A DNA stretch of 64,000 nucleotides. Source: Mycoplasma sp. CAG:956 (GTDB lineage: Bacteria; Bacillota_I; Bacilli_A; RF39; UBA660). Location of the stretch: contig HF993101.1 in assembly GCA_000433475.1 (NCBI GenBank), positions 11,889 through 75,888 on the forward strand, given 5' to 3'. Position 1 is the stretch's first letter. Every line of letters begins with the position of its first letter. Shown piece by piece: positions 41,307-50,575 of the stretch. The notes under the pieces were generated by a model. The model did no database searches, was not told the DNA's origin, and saw nothing but the letters and a program-made list of their open reading frames with translations. The translations under genes were made by a program, and so were the position numbers.

Positions 41307-42293
41307 ATGGGAATTTTTGATAAATTAAAACAAATTGTAAGTAATAAAAGTAAAGAAGAAGTTAAAGATAGTGAAGTAGAAAGCTATAGTAAAGGTTTAG
41401 AAAAAACTAGAAATGAATTTGTTTCTAAGTTAAATGTTTTAGGTATTAAGTATACTAAAATTGATGATGCTTATTTTGAAGAATTAGAACAAATTTTAAT
41501 TATGGCTGATATCGGTGTTAATACAGTTGAAAACTTTTTAGATAGATTAAAATCGAGAGTTAAAAAAGAAAATATTACCGATACTAAATATTTAAATGAA
41601 GTAATAGTTGATGAATTATTTATAATTTATGTAAATGGCGAAAATATTACTGATAAAATTAATATTGCTAAAGAAGGACCAACAGTTATTCTAATGGTTG
41701 GGGTTAATGGTGTTGGTAAGACAACTACTATAGGTAAACTTGCTTATAAATATCATAATGAAGGCAAAAAGGTTATGCTAATTGCTGCAGATACTTTTAG
41801 AGCAGGAGCTGTAGAACAATTAAAAGTTTGGGCGGATCGTACTGGTGCAGTATTTTATGGTAAAGAAAATACTGATCCAGCTGGAGTAATTTATGATGGA
41901 CTTGTAAAAGCCTTAGAAGAAAAAGCTGATATCGTTTTAATTGATACGGCTGGTCGTTTACAAAACAAGGTAAATCTAATGAAAGAATTAGAAAAAATGA
42001 ATAAAGTAATTACTAAGTTTATTCCAGATGCTCCTCATGAGACACTTTTAGTAATTGATGCTACTACTGGTCAAAACGGTATAATGCAAGCTAAAGCATT
42101 TAAAGAAATTACTAATATTACTGGTATAGTTCTTACTAAATTAGATGGAACGGCAAAAGGGGGAATAGTTTTAGCTATTAAAGAAGAAGTTAATATTCCC
42201 GTTAAATTTATTGGTCTAGGTGAAAGAATGGAAGATTTAAAACCATTTGATATTGAAGCTTATATTTATGGTTTATTTAAGGATATGATGTAA
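41307..42293 (+). CDS. ftsY: Signal recognition particle receptor FtsY
   Basis: A 328-residue SRP GTPase that docks Ffh-ribosome complexes at the membrane. ATG 41307 (MGIFDKLK) is the usual family start, while the GTG at 41298 lies in the AGAAAGTGA ribosome region. A short acidic A-region is followed by the NG domain: G1 GVNGVGKTTTIGKL, DTFRAGAVEQL, G3 DTAGR, G4 TKLDGTAKGG, and the closing GLGERMEDLKPF. Length is normal for a minimal Gram-positive FtsY. It heads an ftsY-fhs-ylxM-like operon. Ffh is not in the window. Confidence 0.97.
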   Translation: MGIFDKLKQIVSNKSKEEVKDSEVESYSKGLEKTRNEFVSKLNVLGIKYTKIDDAYFEELEQILIMADIGVNTVENFLDRLKSRVKKENITDTKYLNEVIVDELFIIYVNGENITDKINIAKEGPTVILMVGVNGVGKTTTIGKLAYKYHNEGKKVMLIAADTFRAGAVEQLKVWADRTGAVFYGKENTDPAGVIYDGLVKALEEKADIVLIDTAGRLQNKVNLMKELEKMNKVITKFIPDAPHETLLVIDATTGQNGIMQAKAFKEITNITGIVLTKLDGTAKGGIVLAIKEEVNIPVKFIGLGERMEDLKPFDIEAYIYGLFKDMM

Positions 42294-42294
42294 T

Positions 42295-43899
42295 TTGGAA
42301 AATATAGAAAAGGTAAATAATGCTAAATTGATGCCAATTAATGCTATTTTAAATAAATATGGTATTTCTGATGATTATATTATTAATTATGGTAAATATA
42401 TTGCTAAAATTGATATAAATAATTTGAAAAATACTAAGGCAGGTAAATTAATCTTAGTTACAAGTATAAGTCCCACTATTTATGGTGAAGGTAAAACAAC
42501 GACTGCCATTGGACTTGTTGATGCTTTAAACAAATTAGACAAAAATGCGGTTGCTATTCTTAGAGAACCAGCTTTAGGACCTGTTTTTGGAACTAAAGGT
42601 GGGGCCACTGGTGGGGGATGTGCTAAAGTCATACCAAGTGATGATATTAATCTTCATTTTACTGGGGATATGAGTGCTATCTGTACAGCTAATAACTTAT
42701 TATGTGCTATTATTGATAATCATATTTTTCAGGGTAATGAATTAAAAATCAAAAATGTTGTTTTACCTAGAACCATAGATATTAATGATAGAGCCTTAAG
42801 AAATATTACTATTAATTCGAGTTATAACAGAGAAGACCATTTTATTTTAACCGTGGCTAGTGAATTAATGGCATGTGTGTGTTTAGCAAATGATTTTAAA
42901 GAATTAAAAGAAATGGTTGCTAATATGATAGTGGCCTATAATGATACCGGTAAACCAATTTATACCAAAGATTTACAAGCTGTGGAGGCTGTCTGCATTC
43001 TTTTAAAAGAGACAATAAAACCAAATGTAGTACAAACTTTAGAACATAATCTAGCATTTGTTCATGGAGGACCTTTTGCTAATATTGCTCATGGTACTGC
43101 TAGTATCAGAGCTATTAAAACTGGCTTAGAAAATTTTTCTTATTCAGTGGTAGAAGCTGGTTTTGGTTCTGATTTAGGAGCAGAAAAGTTCTTTGATATA
43201 GTTTGCCCTAAAGGAAACTTTTATCCTGATGTAGTTATTTTAAATGCGACAATTAGAGCTTTAAAATACAATGGACAAGATAATTTAAAAGAAGGACTTG
43301 CTAATTTACAAGCTCATATTGATAATATGTTGAATTTTAGTAAAAATATAATTGTATCTTTAAATAAATTTAGTGATGATTCTATAGAAGATATTAATAT
43401 AGTAAGAGATTATGTGAAAAAACAAGGCTTAGAATTTGCTATCAATGATACTTATTCTAAAGGCAGTAATGGTGGTTTAGAATTAGCTCAAAAAACGATA
43501 CTTTTAAGTAATAGTGATAATAAAAAGATTGTCAAGTTATATGATGATAATTTAAAAGTTAAAGAAAAAATTTTTGCTTTAGTAAAGAAAGTTTATCATG
43601 CTAAAGAGGTTGTCTATAGTAAAGAAGCTGAAGAAAAAATAAAGTCGTTAGAAGCCTTAAAACTAGATAAATATCCGATTTGTGTAAGCAAAACACCAAT
43701 GTCAATTTCAGATAATAAAGAGTTATTAGGATATCCTAAAGACTTTACTATGCATGTGACTGATATTAAGTTAAATAAGGGAGCTGGATTTATCGTTGTT
43801 TTTATGGGAAATGTTATAACCTTACCAGGGTTAAATAAAAATAGTAATTACTTAAAAATGCATATTGATGATAATGGTAATATAAAGGAGCTAATGTAA
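42295..43899 (+). CDS. fhs: Formate--tetrahydrofolate ligase
   Basis: A 534-residue enzyme that makes 10-formyl-THF from formate, THF and ATP in one-carbon metabolism. It starts at TTG 42295, 1 bp after the ftsY stop, with AAGGA upstream. Signatures: YGEGKTTTAIGL (P-loop, about 62), LREPALGPVFGTKGGATGGG, INLHFTGDMSAI and EAGFGSDLGAEKFFD. The length is close to the usual 555-560. An N-terminal M-P-I-N family segment is visible in AKLMPINAILNKYGI. One-base overlap of its TAA with the next ATG indicates translational coupling. Confidence 0.97.
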   Translation: MENIEKVNNAKLMPINAILNKYGISDDYIINYGKYIAKIDINNLKNTKAGKLILVTSISPTIYGEGKTTTAIGLVDALNKLDKNAVAILREPALGPVFGTKGGATGGGCAKVIPSDDINLHFTGDMSAICTANNLLCAIIDNHIFQGNELKIKNVVLPRTIDINDRALRNITINSSYNREDHFILTVASELMACVCLANDFKELKEMVANMIVAYNDTGKPIYTKDLQAVEAVCILLKETIKPNVVQTLEHNLAFVHGGPFANIAHGTASIRAIKTGLENFSYSVVEAGFGSDLGAEKFFDIVCPKGNFYPDVVILNATIRALKYNGQDNLKEGLANLQAHIDNMLNFSKNIIVSLNKFSDDSIEDINIVRDYVKKQGLEFAINDTYSKGSNGGLELAQKTILLSNSDNKKIVKLYDDNLKVKEKIFALVKKVYHAKEVVYSKEAEEKIKSLEALKLDKYPICVSKTPMSISDNKELLGYPKDFTMHVTDIKLNKGAGFIVVFMGNVITLPGLNKNSNYLKMHIDDNGNIKELM

Positions 43900-44189
43900 T
43901 GGATAGAGTAAAATTAACCAATCTTTTTGATATCTATGAATCACTACTTACTGATAGAGAAAAAGAAATATTTAAATATTATTATTATGAAGATTTATCT
44001 TTAAGTGAAATTGGTGAAAATTTAAATATCACAAGAACTGGTGTTTTTAATACTTTAAAAAAAGTTGAAGAAAAGCTCTTACAATATGAAGATAACTTAA
44101 AATTAATGAGTATAAAAGGTACTTTAAAAGATTTATTAGAAGAGTCTGATATTGAAGTAATAAAAAATAAATTAAAGAAAATTATATAA
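43899..44189 (+). CDS. ylxM: YlxM/UPF0122 family helix-turn-helix protein
   Basis: A 96-residue protein overlapping fhs by 1 bp (TAATG). It matches the UPF0122 pattern: a helix LTDREKEIFKYYYYEDLS, then sigma-70 region-4-like HTH LSLSEIGENLNITRTGVFNT and a C-terminal helix. In Bacilli ylxM lies next to ffh and is thought to modulate the SRP pathway. Here it sits in the ftsY operon, keeping an SRP link. A perfect bidirectional terminator follows directly. Confidence 0.9.
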   Translation: MDRVKLTNLFDIYESLLTDREKEIFKYYYYEDLSLSEIGENLNITRTGVFNTLKKVEEKLLQYEDNLKLMSIKGTLKDLLEESDIEVIKNKLKKII

Positions 44190-44228
44190 AAAGAATTAGA
44201 ATTTTTATTTAGAAACTCTAATTCTTTT
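44188..44228. terminator. Bidirectional terminator between ylxM and the PAP2 gene
   Basis: AAAAAGAATTAGA (44188-44200) and TCTAATTCTTTT (44217-44228) are perfectly complementary over 11-12 bp, with A- and T-runs on both sides. Confidence 0.85.
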
Positions 44229-44847
44229 CTCTTTTATAAATAAATTTAATATAAATAACTAAGTAAACGAATGCTAGTAAGAATCCACCTAAAACATCAG
44301 AAGCATAATGAACACCTAAATAAATTCGACTTAGTCCAATTAAAAGAATAATAAAACCTAATAAAGTCATTAAACTGTATTTAAGGGGTTTCTTTAAGTC
44401 AGTGTGATATAAATAATAAATTAAAAAACCATAAAAGGCAAAGGAGACCATGGAATGTCCTGAGGGAAAACTAAAGCCATTTTCAATAATTAAATTAATA
44501 TCAATGGGTCTATCTCTTCTGATAATACTTTTAACAATAAAATTACTAGCAAAAACACTTATTAAGTTAATAGTAAAATACCTATTAAAACTTTTATCTT
44601 TATTAAATAAATAAAAGATTATAATAATTGGTATCATGACTGTGTAATTACCAAACTCAGTTACTATTTTAAAAAACTTAGTGGTATTTGGGTTTATTAA
44701 CTTTTTTACATGGTTATAAATAAAATTATCAAAAGTACTAATAGAATCAGCATTAATAAGTTTAATTATATATAAAAATAAGAATAAACATAATATTAAA
44801 ATTATCCATATTAAATATTTATTTATAAATTCTTTTATCTTTTTCAT
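44218..44847 (-). CDS. PAP2-family membrane phosphatase
   Basis: A 209-residue integral membrane enzyme. The ATG at 44847 (MKKIKEF) is preferred over an ATG nine codons upstream because AGTGAT precedes it. There are about six hydrophobic helices. The three PAP2 catalytic motifs are intact: KSIIRRDRP (C1), SFPSGHSM (C2) and SRIYLGVHYASDVLGG (C3). The family dephosphorylates phosphatidate, undecaprenyl pyrophosphate or phosphatidylglycerophosphate, and the substrate cannot be told from sequence. It is convergent with ylxM and divergent from the SDR gene. Confidence 0.93.
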   Translation of the reverse strand: MKKIKEFINKYLIWIILILCLFLFLYIIKLINADSISTFDNFIYNHVKKLINPNTTKFFKIVTEFGNYTVMIPIIIIFYLFNKDKSFNRYFTINLISVFASNFIVKSIIRRDRPIDINLIIENGFSFPSGHSMVSFAFYGFLIYYLYHTDLKKPLKYSLMTLLGFIILLIGLSRIYLGVHYASDVLGGFLLAFVYLVIYIKFIYKREKN

Positions 44848-44931
44848 AATATCACTATAATAAGTATAACACATTAAGACTATATTATGTTAAAATCTTA
44901 AGTAGATGTAATTGGAGTGATTATAGTATTT

Positions 44932-45627
44932 ATGAAAAAAGTTTTAATTACGGGTGCTACTAGTGGTATAGGGTATGCTACATTAAAAGAATTAGTAAAT
45001 AAATATGAAGTTATTTTTACTTATCATCATAATGAAGAAAAAGCTTTAGAAATAACTAGTAAATATCATATTAAGGGTTATTATTTGGATTTAGGAAATA
45101 AAGAAAGTATTGAAAAGTTAGTTGATAGTATTGATAATATTGATATTTTAATTAATAATGCCGCTATTTGTTTAGATAATTCTTTTGAAGATAAGACTTA
45201 TATAGAGTTTAGTAAAGTAGTAAATGTTAATTTAACAGGGACTTATTATTTAACCAAATTATTAAGTAAGAAGATAAATAATGGTGGTAATATTTTATTT
45301 ATTAGTAGTACTAATGGAATTGATACATATTATATTGAATCAATTGATTATGATGCTAGTAAAGCAGGTGTTATTTCTTTGATGCATAATTTTGCTAAAC
45401 AGTTAGCACCTATTCGTGTAAATGCGATAGCACCCGGTTGGGTTGATACAGAAATGAATGCCTCAATGAGTGATAAGTTTAAGAAGAACGAAGAAGAGCA
45501 TATCTTACTTAAAAGATTTGCTAGTCCAGAAGAAATTAGTAAAGTAATAAATTTTGTTATTAGTGAAGATGCTAGTTATATTAATGATACAGTAATTAGA
45601 GTAGATGGTGGTGTTAATAATGGATAA
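44932..45627 (+). CDS. Short-chain dehydrogenase/reductase (FabG-like)
   Basis: A 231-residue SDR. The start MKKVLITG at ATG 44932 fits the family, although the best GGAG (44914-44917) is 14 nt away. Motifs: cofactor-binding GATSGIG (about 8-14), NNAAIC (about 76), catalytic Ser in LFISSTNG, Tyr-Lys in YDASKA, and the loop APGWVDTEM. This resembles 3-oxoacyl-ACP reductase FabG. Loss of the classical GxxxGxG spacing is not seen, so it should be active. It overlaps the next gene by 8 bp. The true substrate is unknown. Confidence 0.88.
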   Translation: MKKVLITGATSGIGYATLKELVNKYEVIFTYHHNEEKALEITSKYHIKGYYLDLGNKESIEKLVDSIDNIDILINNAAICLDNSFEDKTYIEFSKVVNVNLTGTYYLTKLLSKKINNGGNILFISSTNGIDTYYIESIDYDASKAGVISLMHNFAKQLAPIRVNAIAPGWVDTEMNASMSDKFKKNEEEHILLKRFASPEEISKVINFVISEDASYINDTVIRVDGGVNNG

Positions 45628-46855
45628 AGTGTTAGATTTAGTAAATAATTTTGAAAAAGAAAATGGTAATCTTTTTAAAGATTTAGATGAAATAAGTTTT
45701 ATAAATAGTAAAAAAGTATTAAAAGCTTTTAAAGATAATAATGTTAATGAAAGTGATTTTGCTGGGACAAATGGTTATGGTTATGATGATGCAGGTCGTG
45801 ATAAAATCGAGGCAGTTTTCGCAGAAGTTTTAGGTGGCGAAGATGCTTTAGTTCGTCCGCAATTAATAAGTGGTACTCATGCCCTAACAGTATGTTTTTT
45901 TGGATTACTTAGACCAGGAGATATGCTTTTATCTATTAATGGTAAGCCTTATGATACTTTAGATGAAGTTATTGGAATTAGAGAAAATCCTAGTAGTTTA
46001 AAGGCTTTTAAAGTTAATTATGCGCAAATAGATTTAGTAAATAATGATTTTGATTATGATAAAATTAGGGATTACTTAAGTAAAAATAAAGTTAAAGTAA
46101 TAGAAATTCAACGTAGTGTTGGGTATGCTAATAGAGATACCATTAGTATTGAAAAGGTCGAGAGGGTTTGTAATTTAATAAAAAGTGTTAGCCCTGATAC
46201 TATTATTATGGTAGATAATTGCTATTGTGAATTTGTAAGTACAAAAGAGCCAATTGAGGTTGGAGCTGATATAATGGTTGGTTCTTTAATTAAAAATTTA
46301 GGTGCTGGAATTGCTAGTACAGGAGCTTATATTGTTGGTCGAAGAGACTTAGTTAATCTATGTAGCCAGCGCCTAACAGCTCCTGGTGAAGGTAAACAAA
46401 TAGGACCTTCCTTAGGAAGTAATCGTTCATTTTTACAAGGAATTTATATGGCTCCTCAAGCTGTTGTTAATGCTTTAAAAACAGGAATGCTTGCTAGTTA
46501 TATTTTAGAAAAACTAGGAGTAGAAGTTTATCCAAAATATAATGAGGTTAGAAGTGATATTGTAACTAGAATTATTTTTAATGATAAGGATAAACTTATT
46601 AAATTTGTTCAAGGAATTCAAGGGGCTAGTGCAATTGATAGTAATGTTTTACCAATTCCCGTTGCTACACCTGGTTATGATGATGAAATAATTATGGCAA
46701 GTGGTTCGTTTACCCAAGGTTCATCTATTGAAATAAGTTGTGATGGTCCCGTTAGAAGTCCATATATTGCTTATTTACAAGGTGGTATTACTTATGATTA
46801 TGGAAAGCTTGCTGTTATTAATGCAATTAGTAATATTTTAAAAAATAATGATTAA
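45620..46855 (+). CDS. PLP-dependent methionine gamma-lyase-family protein (YnbB-like)
   Basis: A 411-residue protein of the Cys/Met-metabolism PLP family often annotated as methionine gamma-lyase family or aluminium resistance protein. ATG 45620 overlaps the SDR stop (ATGGATAA). Landmarks: NGYGYDDAGRDKIE, RPQLISGTHAL, MVDNCYCEFV and the PLP-lysine segment GSLIKNLGAGIASTG, then LTAPGEGKQIGPSLG. The length is typical (about 410-420). The actual reaction of the YnbB group has not been settled as far as I know. Pairing with an SDR in one operon is not a context I recognise. Confidence 0.85.
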   Translation: MDKVLDLVNNFEKENGNLFKDLDEISFINSKKVLKAFKDNNVNESDFAGTNGYGYDDAGRDKIEAVFAEVLGGEDALVRPQLISGTHALTVCFFGLLRPGDMLLSINGKPYDTLDEVIGIRENPSSLKAFKVNYAQIDLVNNDFDYDKIRDYLSKNKVKVIEIQRSVGYANRDTISIEKVERVCNLIKSVSPDTIIMVDNCYCEFVSTKEPIEVGADIMVGSLIKNLGAGIASTGAYIVGRRDLVNLCSQRLTAPGEGKQIGPSLGSNRSFLQGIYMAPQAVVNALKTGMLASYILEKLGVEVYPKYNEVRSDIVTRIIFNDKDKLIKFVQGIQGASAIDSNVLPIPVATPGYDDEIIMASGSFTQGSSIEISCDGPVRSPYIAYLQGGITYDYGKLAVINAISNILKNND

Positions 46856-46911
46856 GAAACTTTTAACATATTAAAAAGTTTGCTAAAATAAGAATAGAAA
46901 GAGTGATTAGG

Positions 46912-47280
46912 GTGAATGATTTAGAATTACCAAAGATGAAAGAAGAAACAAAAGAAGTTAAAGAAGTAAAGTCGCTTACTTTTAAAGAATTAATAAAAAC
47001 TATATTTACTTTTTTAACACATAGTGATTTTATAGATATAATTGTCTTTATTTTTCAATTGTTAGTACTTGCTTTAGTTATTATCGTATTTAAATTTCCT
47101 GTAGAGTTAGTAATTGATTTAGGACCTAAGATTTTTGGGTTACTTGGTAGTAATAATTTAGTAGGTATATTAGTTACTTTTTGGACACTTATATTCAATA
47201 TTATTTATACTATTGTTGGAATTTATGCCTATATTAAAATTTGTGAAATAAGATTTGCTAATTTAAATGATAAAAAGTAG
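46912..47280 (+). CDS. Small membrane protein (about 122 aa)
   Basis: A hydrophobic protein with a charged N-terminal third (PKMKEETKEVKEVKS) and two to three membrane helices (about 40-65 and 75-112). Start GTG 46912 is preferred over GTG 46903 because GAGTGA lies 5 nt before it, the ribosome-site form seen at several genes here; both remain possible. No family is recognised. It precedes the Bax-inhibitor-like gene by 78 bp, and an own -10 for that gene makes them separate units. Confidence 0.6.
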   Translation: MNDLELPKMKEETKEVKEVKSLTFKELIKTIFTFLTHSDFIDIIVFIFQLLVLALVIIVFKFPVELVIDLGPKIFGLLGSNNLVGILVTFWTLIFNIIYTIVGIYAYIKICEIRFANLNDKK

Positions 47281-47357
47281 CAAGTCTTTTTATTTTGAAA
47301 AGTTTTTTTCTTTTTAAATAATCTTTAGTATTGTATAATAATATTAAAGGAGGAGAA

Positions 47358-48008
47358 ATGAATAATAAATTTTTAAGTAAAGTATTTGGCTGGATGGTAA
47401 TAGGACTTTTAGTAACATTTGGTACTGGTTTTTTAGTTTCATCTAACGAGAATATTTTAATTAATGTTCTTTCAGGACCAGGTTTACTAGGAATTTTAGT
47501 TATAGAAATTGCAGTTGTCTTATTTTTATCATTTAGGATTACAAAAATGAGTCCAAGTGTTGCTAAAGCATGTTTTATTTTGTATTCATTTGTTAATGGG
47601 TTGTTCTTTTCCACTTATTTTGTTGAATTTCAAGTAGCTTCATTAATATATGTATTCTTAATAACAGCGATTGTCTTTGCTGTATTTGCCCTTATTGGTG
47701 CTACGACAAAAATGGATTTAACTAAAATAGGTAGTTATTTATTCATGGGATTATTAGCCATTATTATTTGTGGTATAATCAATATTTTTGTTGGCAGCAG
47801 TAGTTTTGACTTTGGTTTATCAATTCTTGCGGTAATCTTATTCTTAGGCTATACTGCATATGATGTTAAAGTTATTATGAATTCAGATAAATTTGTTGCA
47901 GTTCCAGAAGAAAATTTAGCTATTTATGGAGCTTTACAATTATATTTAGACTTTATTAACTTATTTATAAGATTAATAGAATTCTTTGGTAAAAGAAATG
48001 ACAATTAA
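47358..48008 (+). CDS. Bax inhibitor-1/YccA family membrane protein
   Basis: A 216-residue protein with AAAGGAGG before ATG 47358, and a TATAAT at 47334-47339. It has seven hydrophobic helices. Family features: the N-terminal FLSKVFGWMVIGLLVTF, the ILFLGYTAYDVKVIM segment and the C-terminal GALQLYLDFINLFIRLIEF, whose conserved acidic residues form the di-aspartyl pH sensor in BsYetJ-type calcium-leak channels. Function in bacteria: probable Ca2+/H+ leak. It has its own promoter and a strong bidirectional terminator. Confidence 0.92.
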   Translation: MNNKFLSKVFGWMVIGLLVTFGTGFLVSSNENILINVLSGPGLLGILVIEIAVVLFLSFRITKMSPSVAKACFILYSFVNGLFFSTYFVEFQVASLIYVFLITAIVFAVFALIGATTKMDLTKIGSYLFMGLLAIIICGIINIFVGSSSFDFGLSILAVILFLGYTAYDVKVIMNSDKFVAVPEENLAIYGALQLYLDFINLFIRLIEFFGKRNDN

Positions 48009-48036
48009 AAAAATGTTAGCATTAGTTTGTTAATAG

Positions 48037-48070
48037 AAAAAAGTGTAGAAATTTAGGTTCTACACTTTTT
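48037..48070. terminator. Bidirectional terminator
   Basis: AAAAGTGTAGAA (within 48037-48050) and TTCTACACTTTTT (48058-48070) are perfectly complementary. It serves the Bax-inhibitor gene and the convergent gene ending at 48069. Confidence 0.85.
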
Positions 48071-49655
48071 AATACTTTTTTAAATTGATTTTTAAGGCAT
48101 TTTTATTAACGTTAATTTTGCCGTATTTTCTTTCAACATCTTGTAATTCTTTTTGAAGTTCTGTAGCATATTCTTGAAGTTTTTTTAATTCTTTTTTGAT
48201 ATCTTCATTACTTGCTATGCGTTCTTTAATTTTTTTATCTAAATTATAGATGGCATTTTGAATAGTTTCAATATCGTATATTTTAGTATAGGCTAAAATG
48301 AAAGAGATTAGAGCTCCTAGTCCGATACCTAGAAGAGTAAAGGGGATAATGAATTTCGTACTTTTTCTACTAATGGTTTTATCTTGGTAAGTTTCGGTGA
48401 TAATAATAGTTGTATCAGTAGTATTTTCGTTACTATCTAAGGTATCTTTAGCTTCAATATATTGATATTTTTCTATTAAATTACCATCTAGGTTATCTTT
48501 AGTAATATGAAAATCATCATTTTCGTTTGCGGTTTCTGGAGTTATATAATCATAGGCGGTTACATTACGAATATAACCATTACCAATATTATTAGAATGC
48601 CAAGGACCACATTTTAAAACGGTTGCAACATAAGTAGTGGAATGTTCATCAAATTCTTCCACTTGATTACCAATTAAGTTGCCAGTTTCTAAATTAATAG
48701 TTCTGGTAATGGTTTGGTATTCATCAACTTTATTAGATTTAGATTTACCTATACGATATCCGGCAGTAATAGTAATAACAGGAACAAGTACAACGGATAA
48801 AGCCTTAAGAGTTAATAAATTTTTATTTAATTTTAAATTCTTTATTTGATATTTATTTTCTAAATATTTAGTAGTTAATTTATCTTTCTTTTCTATTGCA
48901 TTATTTACTTTAGTAGTTATTTTATCAATAGCTTCATTTTTTCTTCTAAGATATGAAGAATTAGCCTCACCAACAGTTTTACTAGATACTTGTCTAATAA
49001 TATCTTCGTTAAAGCAATCAAATCCTAAACCTTCAGTACCAATATTATTTAAATTTTCATTAATGATAACTTCTTCTGATAATTTATTTAAATCATTTCC
49101 TAAAAGACGTCCTAAATTTTCTTTAAAGGCAATTGTATTTAAGCTATTAACATAATTTAGGATATCATTGCGTTCAAATATTTCTTCGTATAGAATAACA
49201 TTATAAATAGTTTTATAAGCCTCATCTACAATAACTTTTTGTTCATCGGTTAAATTATTAGTTAAAAGATTTAGAGAATCTACTAACATTCTAGTAGTAT
49301 CAATAATATCTATAATATTTTCATCAGAAATTTTAGCAATATTTAAATTTATTTTAGTATATAATAAGTAAGTTTCATAAAAAGGTTTTAATTCTTCTTC
49401 TATTTTTTTAGTTATTTCTTCTATCTTTTTAACATAATCATCAAAAACAAAAGCTTCTAAATCACTTTGCATTCCAGCATAGGGCATTTTTTTAGATAGA
49501 TCTTCGTCATTTTCTACTTTGGTTTTAATTTCATTAAGTAAAGATTGATAATTAGTTATATCAAAGATAACTTTTACTTTATCTAGAATGCCTTCAAGAT
49601 TTTTTACAGCTGAATCGTATTTTTGGTATCCTCTTGTTAAATCATAATCCATCAT
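48069..49655 (-). CDS. Large coiled-coil membrane protein (528 aa)
   Basis: A 528-residue protein with AGAAGG 6 nt before the ATG. A helical N-terminal half (about 1-270) is followed by a transmembrane helix (about 285-305, LTLKALSVVLVPVITITAGY), an outside beta-rich loop (about 310-430), a second transmembrane helix (about 437-460) and a C-terminal coiled coil (about 465-515). No named family is recognised. The divergent lipoprotein at 49804 has an identical promoter design. The outside loop and the lipoprotein's Thr-rich YTETDSDGNTETKTRT segment have similar composition, so they may work together at the surface. Confidence 0.65.
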   Translation of the reverse strand: MMDYDLTRGYQKYDSAVKNLEGILDKVKVIFDITNYQSLLNEIKTKVENDEDLSKKMPYAGMQSDLEAFVFDDYVKKIEEITKKIEEELKPFYETYLLYTKINLNIAKISDENIIDIIDTTRMLVDSLNLLTNNLTDEQKVIVDEAYKTIYNVILYEEIFERNDILNYVNSLNTIAFKENLGRLLGNDLNKLSEEVIINENLNNIGTEGLGFDCFNEDIIRQVSSKTVGEANSSYLRRKNEAIDKITTKVNNAIEKKDKLTTKYLENKYQIKNLKLNKNLLTLKALSVVLVPVITITAGYRIGKSKSNKVDEYQTITRTINLETGNLIGNQVEEFDEHSTTYVATVLKCGPWHSNNIGNGYIRNVTAYDYITPETANENDDFHITKDNLDGNLIEKYQYIEAKDTLDSNENTTDTTIIITETYQDKTISRKSTKFIIPFTLLGIGLGALISFILAYTKIYDIETIQNAIYNLDKKIKERIASNEDIKKELKKLQEYATELQKELQDVERKYGKINVNKNALKINLKKY

Positions 49656-49680
49656 GTAATCCTTCTTTCTTACTTAAGTT

Positions 49681-49709
49681 ATCTTAAAATATTTAAAAAT
49701 CAAAGTCAA
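49681..49709 (-). promoter_or_regulatory. Promoter of the gene at 48069-49655
   Basis: On the minus strand TTGACT (49704-49709), 17-nt spacer, TAAGAT (49681-49686). Confidence 0.7.
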
Positions 49710-49747
49710 GGTAGTTTGTTATTTTTAAGAAAAATTAGGGTTAATTA

Positions 49748-49776
49748 TTGACTGAAATTTAAGACAATGGTAAGAT
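49748..49776 (+). promoter_or_regulatory. Promoter of the lipoprotein gene
   Basis: TTGACT (49748-49753), 17-nt spacer ending TGG (extended -10), TAAGAT (49771-49776). The boxes are identical to those of the divergent gene. Confidence 0.75.
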
Positions 49777-49803
49777 ACAGTTTAGTGAAATGGAAGGATA
49801 ATA

Positions 49804-50538
49804 ATGGATAGACAGAAGAAAAATAGCTTAATTTCTTCCCTAATACTTGGAAGTGTTTTATTAACTGGATGTGGCGAGAAATCAGAATGTGAATTACCTA
49901 CTAGACATGTTCATAAATATATAAAAAGTTTTAGTAATGGCAGTGCTATTACTAAATATTTGGATAGTGAAGATTTAGATAATTTTGGTTACAAGTGGAC
50001 TGATAATTATATTTTAGTAAATAAGGTTGATGAAAAATTTTATCAAGAAGTAGCTAATATGTTTTTAGGTAGAGATAATTGGGATTATTTATATAATTTA
50101 ATGGCAGCTCAAAAAGATTATTTAGAGTTTTTTTATGAGTATGATACGATAGAAACTTATACAGAAACTGATAGTGATGGTAATACAGAAACTAAAACAA
50201 GAACGGTTCATCATGAAGGATGGCATACTAATCCTTATGATAGTGATAATACAGGTAGAGTAAGACTTTATCATCATCGTTTTTATGGGTATAAAATTAT
50301 TTATAAAAATAATAAGTTTTCTAAAGTTTCTAGTTATGCTGTTGATGACATTAGAGAAATAATGGATGAGTATCCATATTTTCCAGAAAATTGTGTAACT
50401 GAAGTATATGAAGAATTTAGATTTAGCAGATGGGATTTGCCTGATTTATCACCAGATGATTTTAATACTTTTAATCATCCAGATTTAAATAATAAAAGTA
50501 TGACTTTAAATCACGGGTTTGGTAGAGTTTTAAAATAA
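49804..50538 (+). CDS. Lipoprotein of unknown function
   Basis: A 244-residue protein with GGAAGGATAA before the ATG. The signal peptide ends in a lipobox LLTGC (lipid-modified Cys about residue 23). The mature part is polar and Tyr/His-rich, with YTETDSDGNTETKTRTVHHE near the middle and WHTNPYDSDNTGRVRLYHHR after it, suggesting a beta-rich extracellular domain, possibly metal-binding given the His clusters. No family is recognised. It diverges from the 528-residue membrane protein and is closed by a good terminator shared with spoVS. Confidence 0.75.
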   Translation: MDRQKKNSLISSLILGSVLLTGCGEKSECELPTRHVHKYIKSFSNGSAITKYLDSEDLDNFGYKWTDNYILVNKVDEKFYQEVANMFLGRDNWDYLYNLMAAQKDYLEFFYEYDTIETYTETDSDGNTETKTRTVHHEGWHTNPYDSDNTGRVRLYHHRFYGYKIIYKNNKFSKVSSYAVDDIREIMDEYPYFPENCVTEVYEEFRFSRWDLPDLSPDDFNTFNHPDLNNKSMTLNHGFGRVLK

Positions 50539-50547
50539 ATAAAAAGT

Positions 50548-50570
50548 CCTCAGAATATCTGAGGTTTTTT
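50548..50570. terminator. Bidirectional terminator
   Basis: CCTCAGA (50548-50554) and TCTGAGG (50558-50564) with loop ATA, T-run to 50570 and an A-run on the other side. Confidence 0.85.
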
Positions 50571-50575
50571 AAAGT

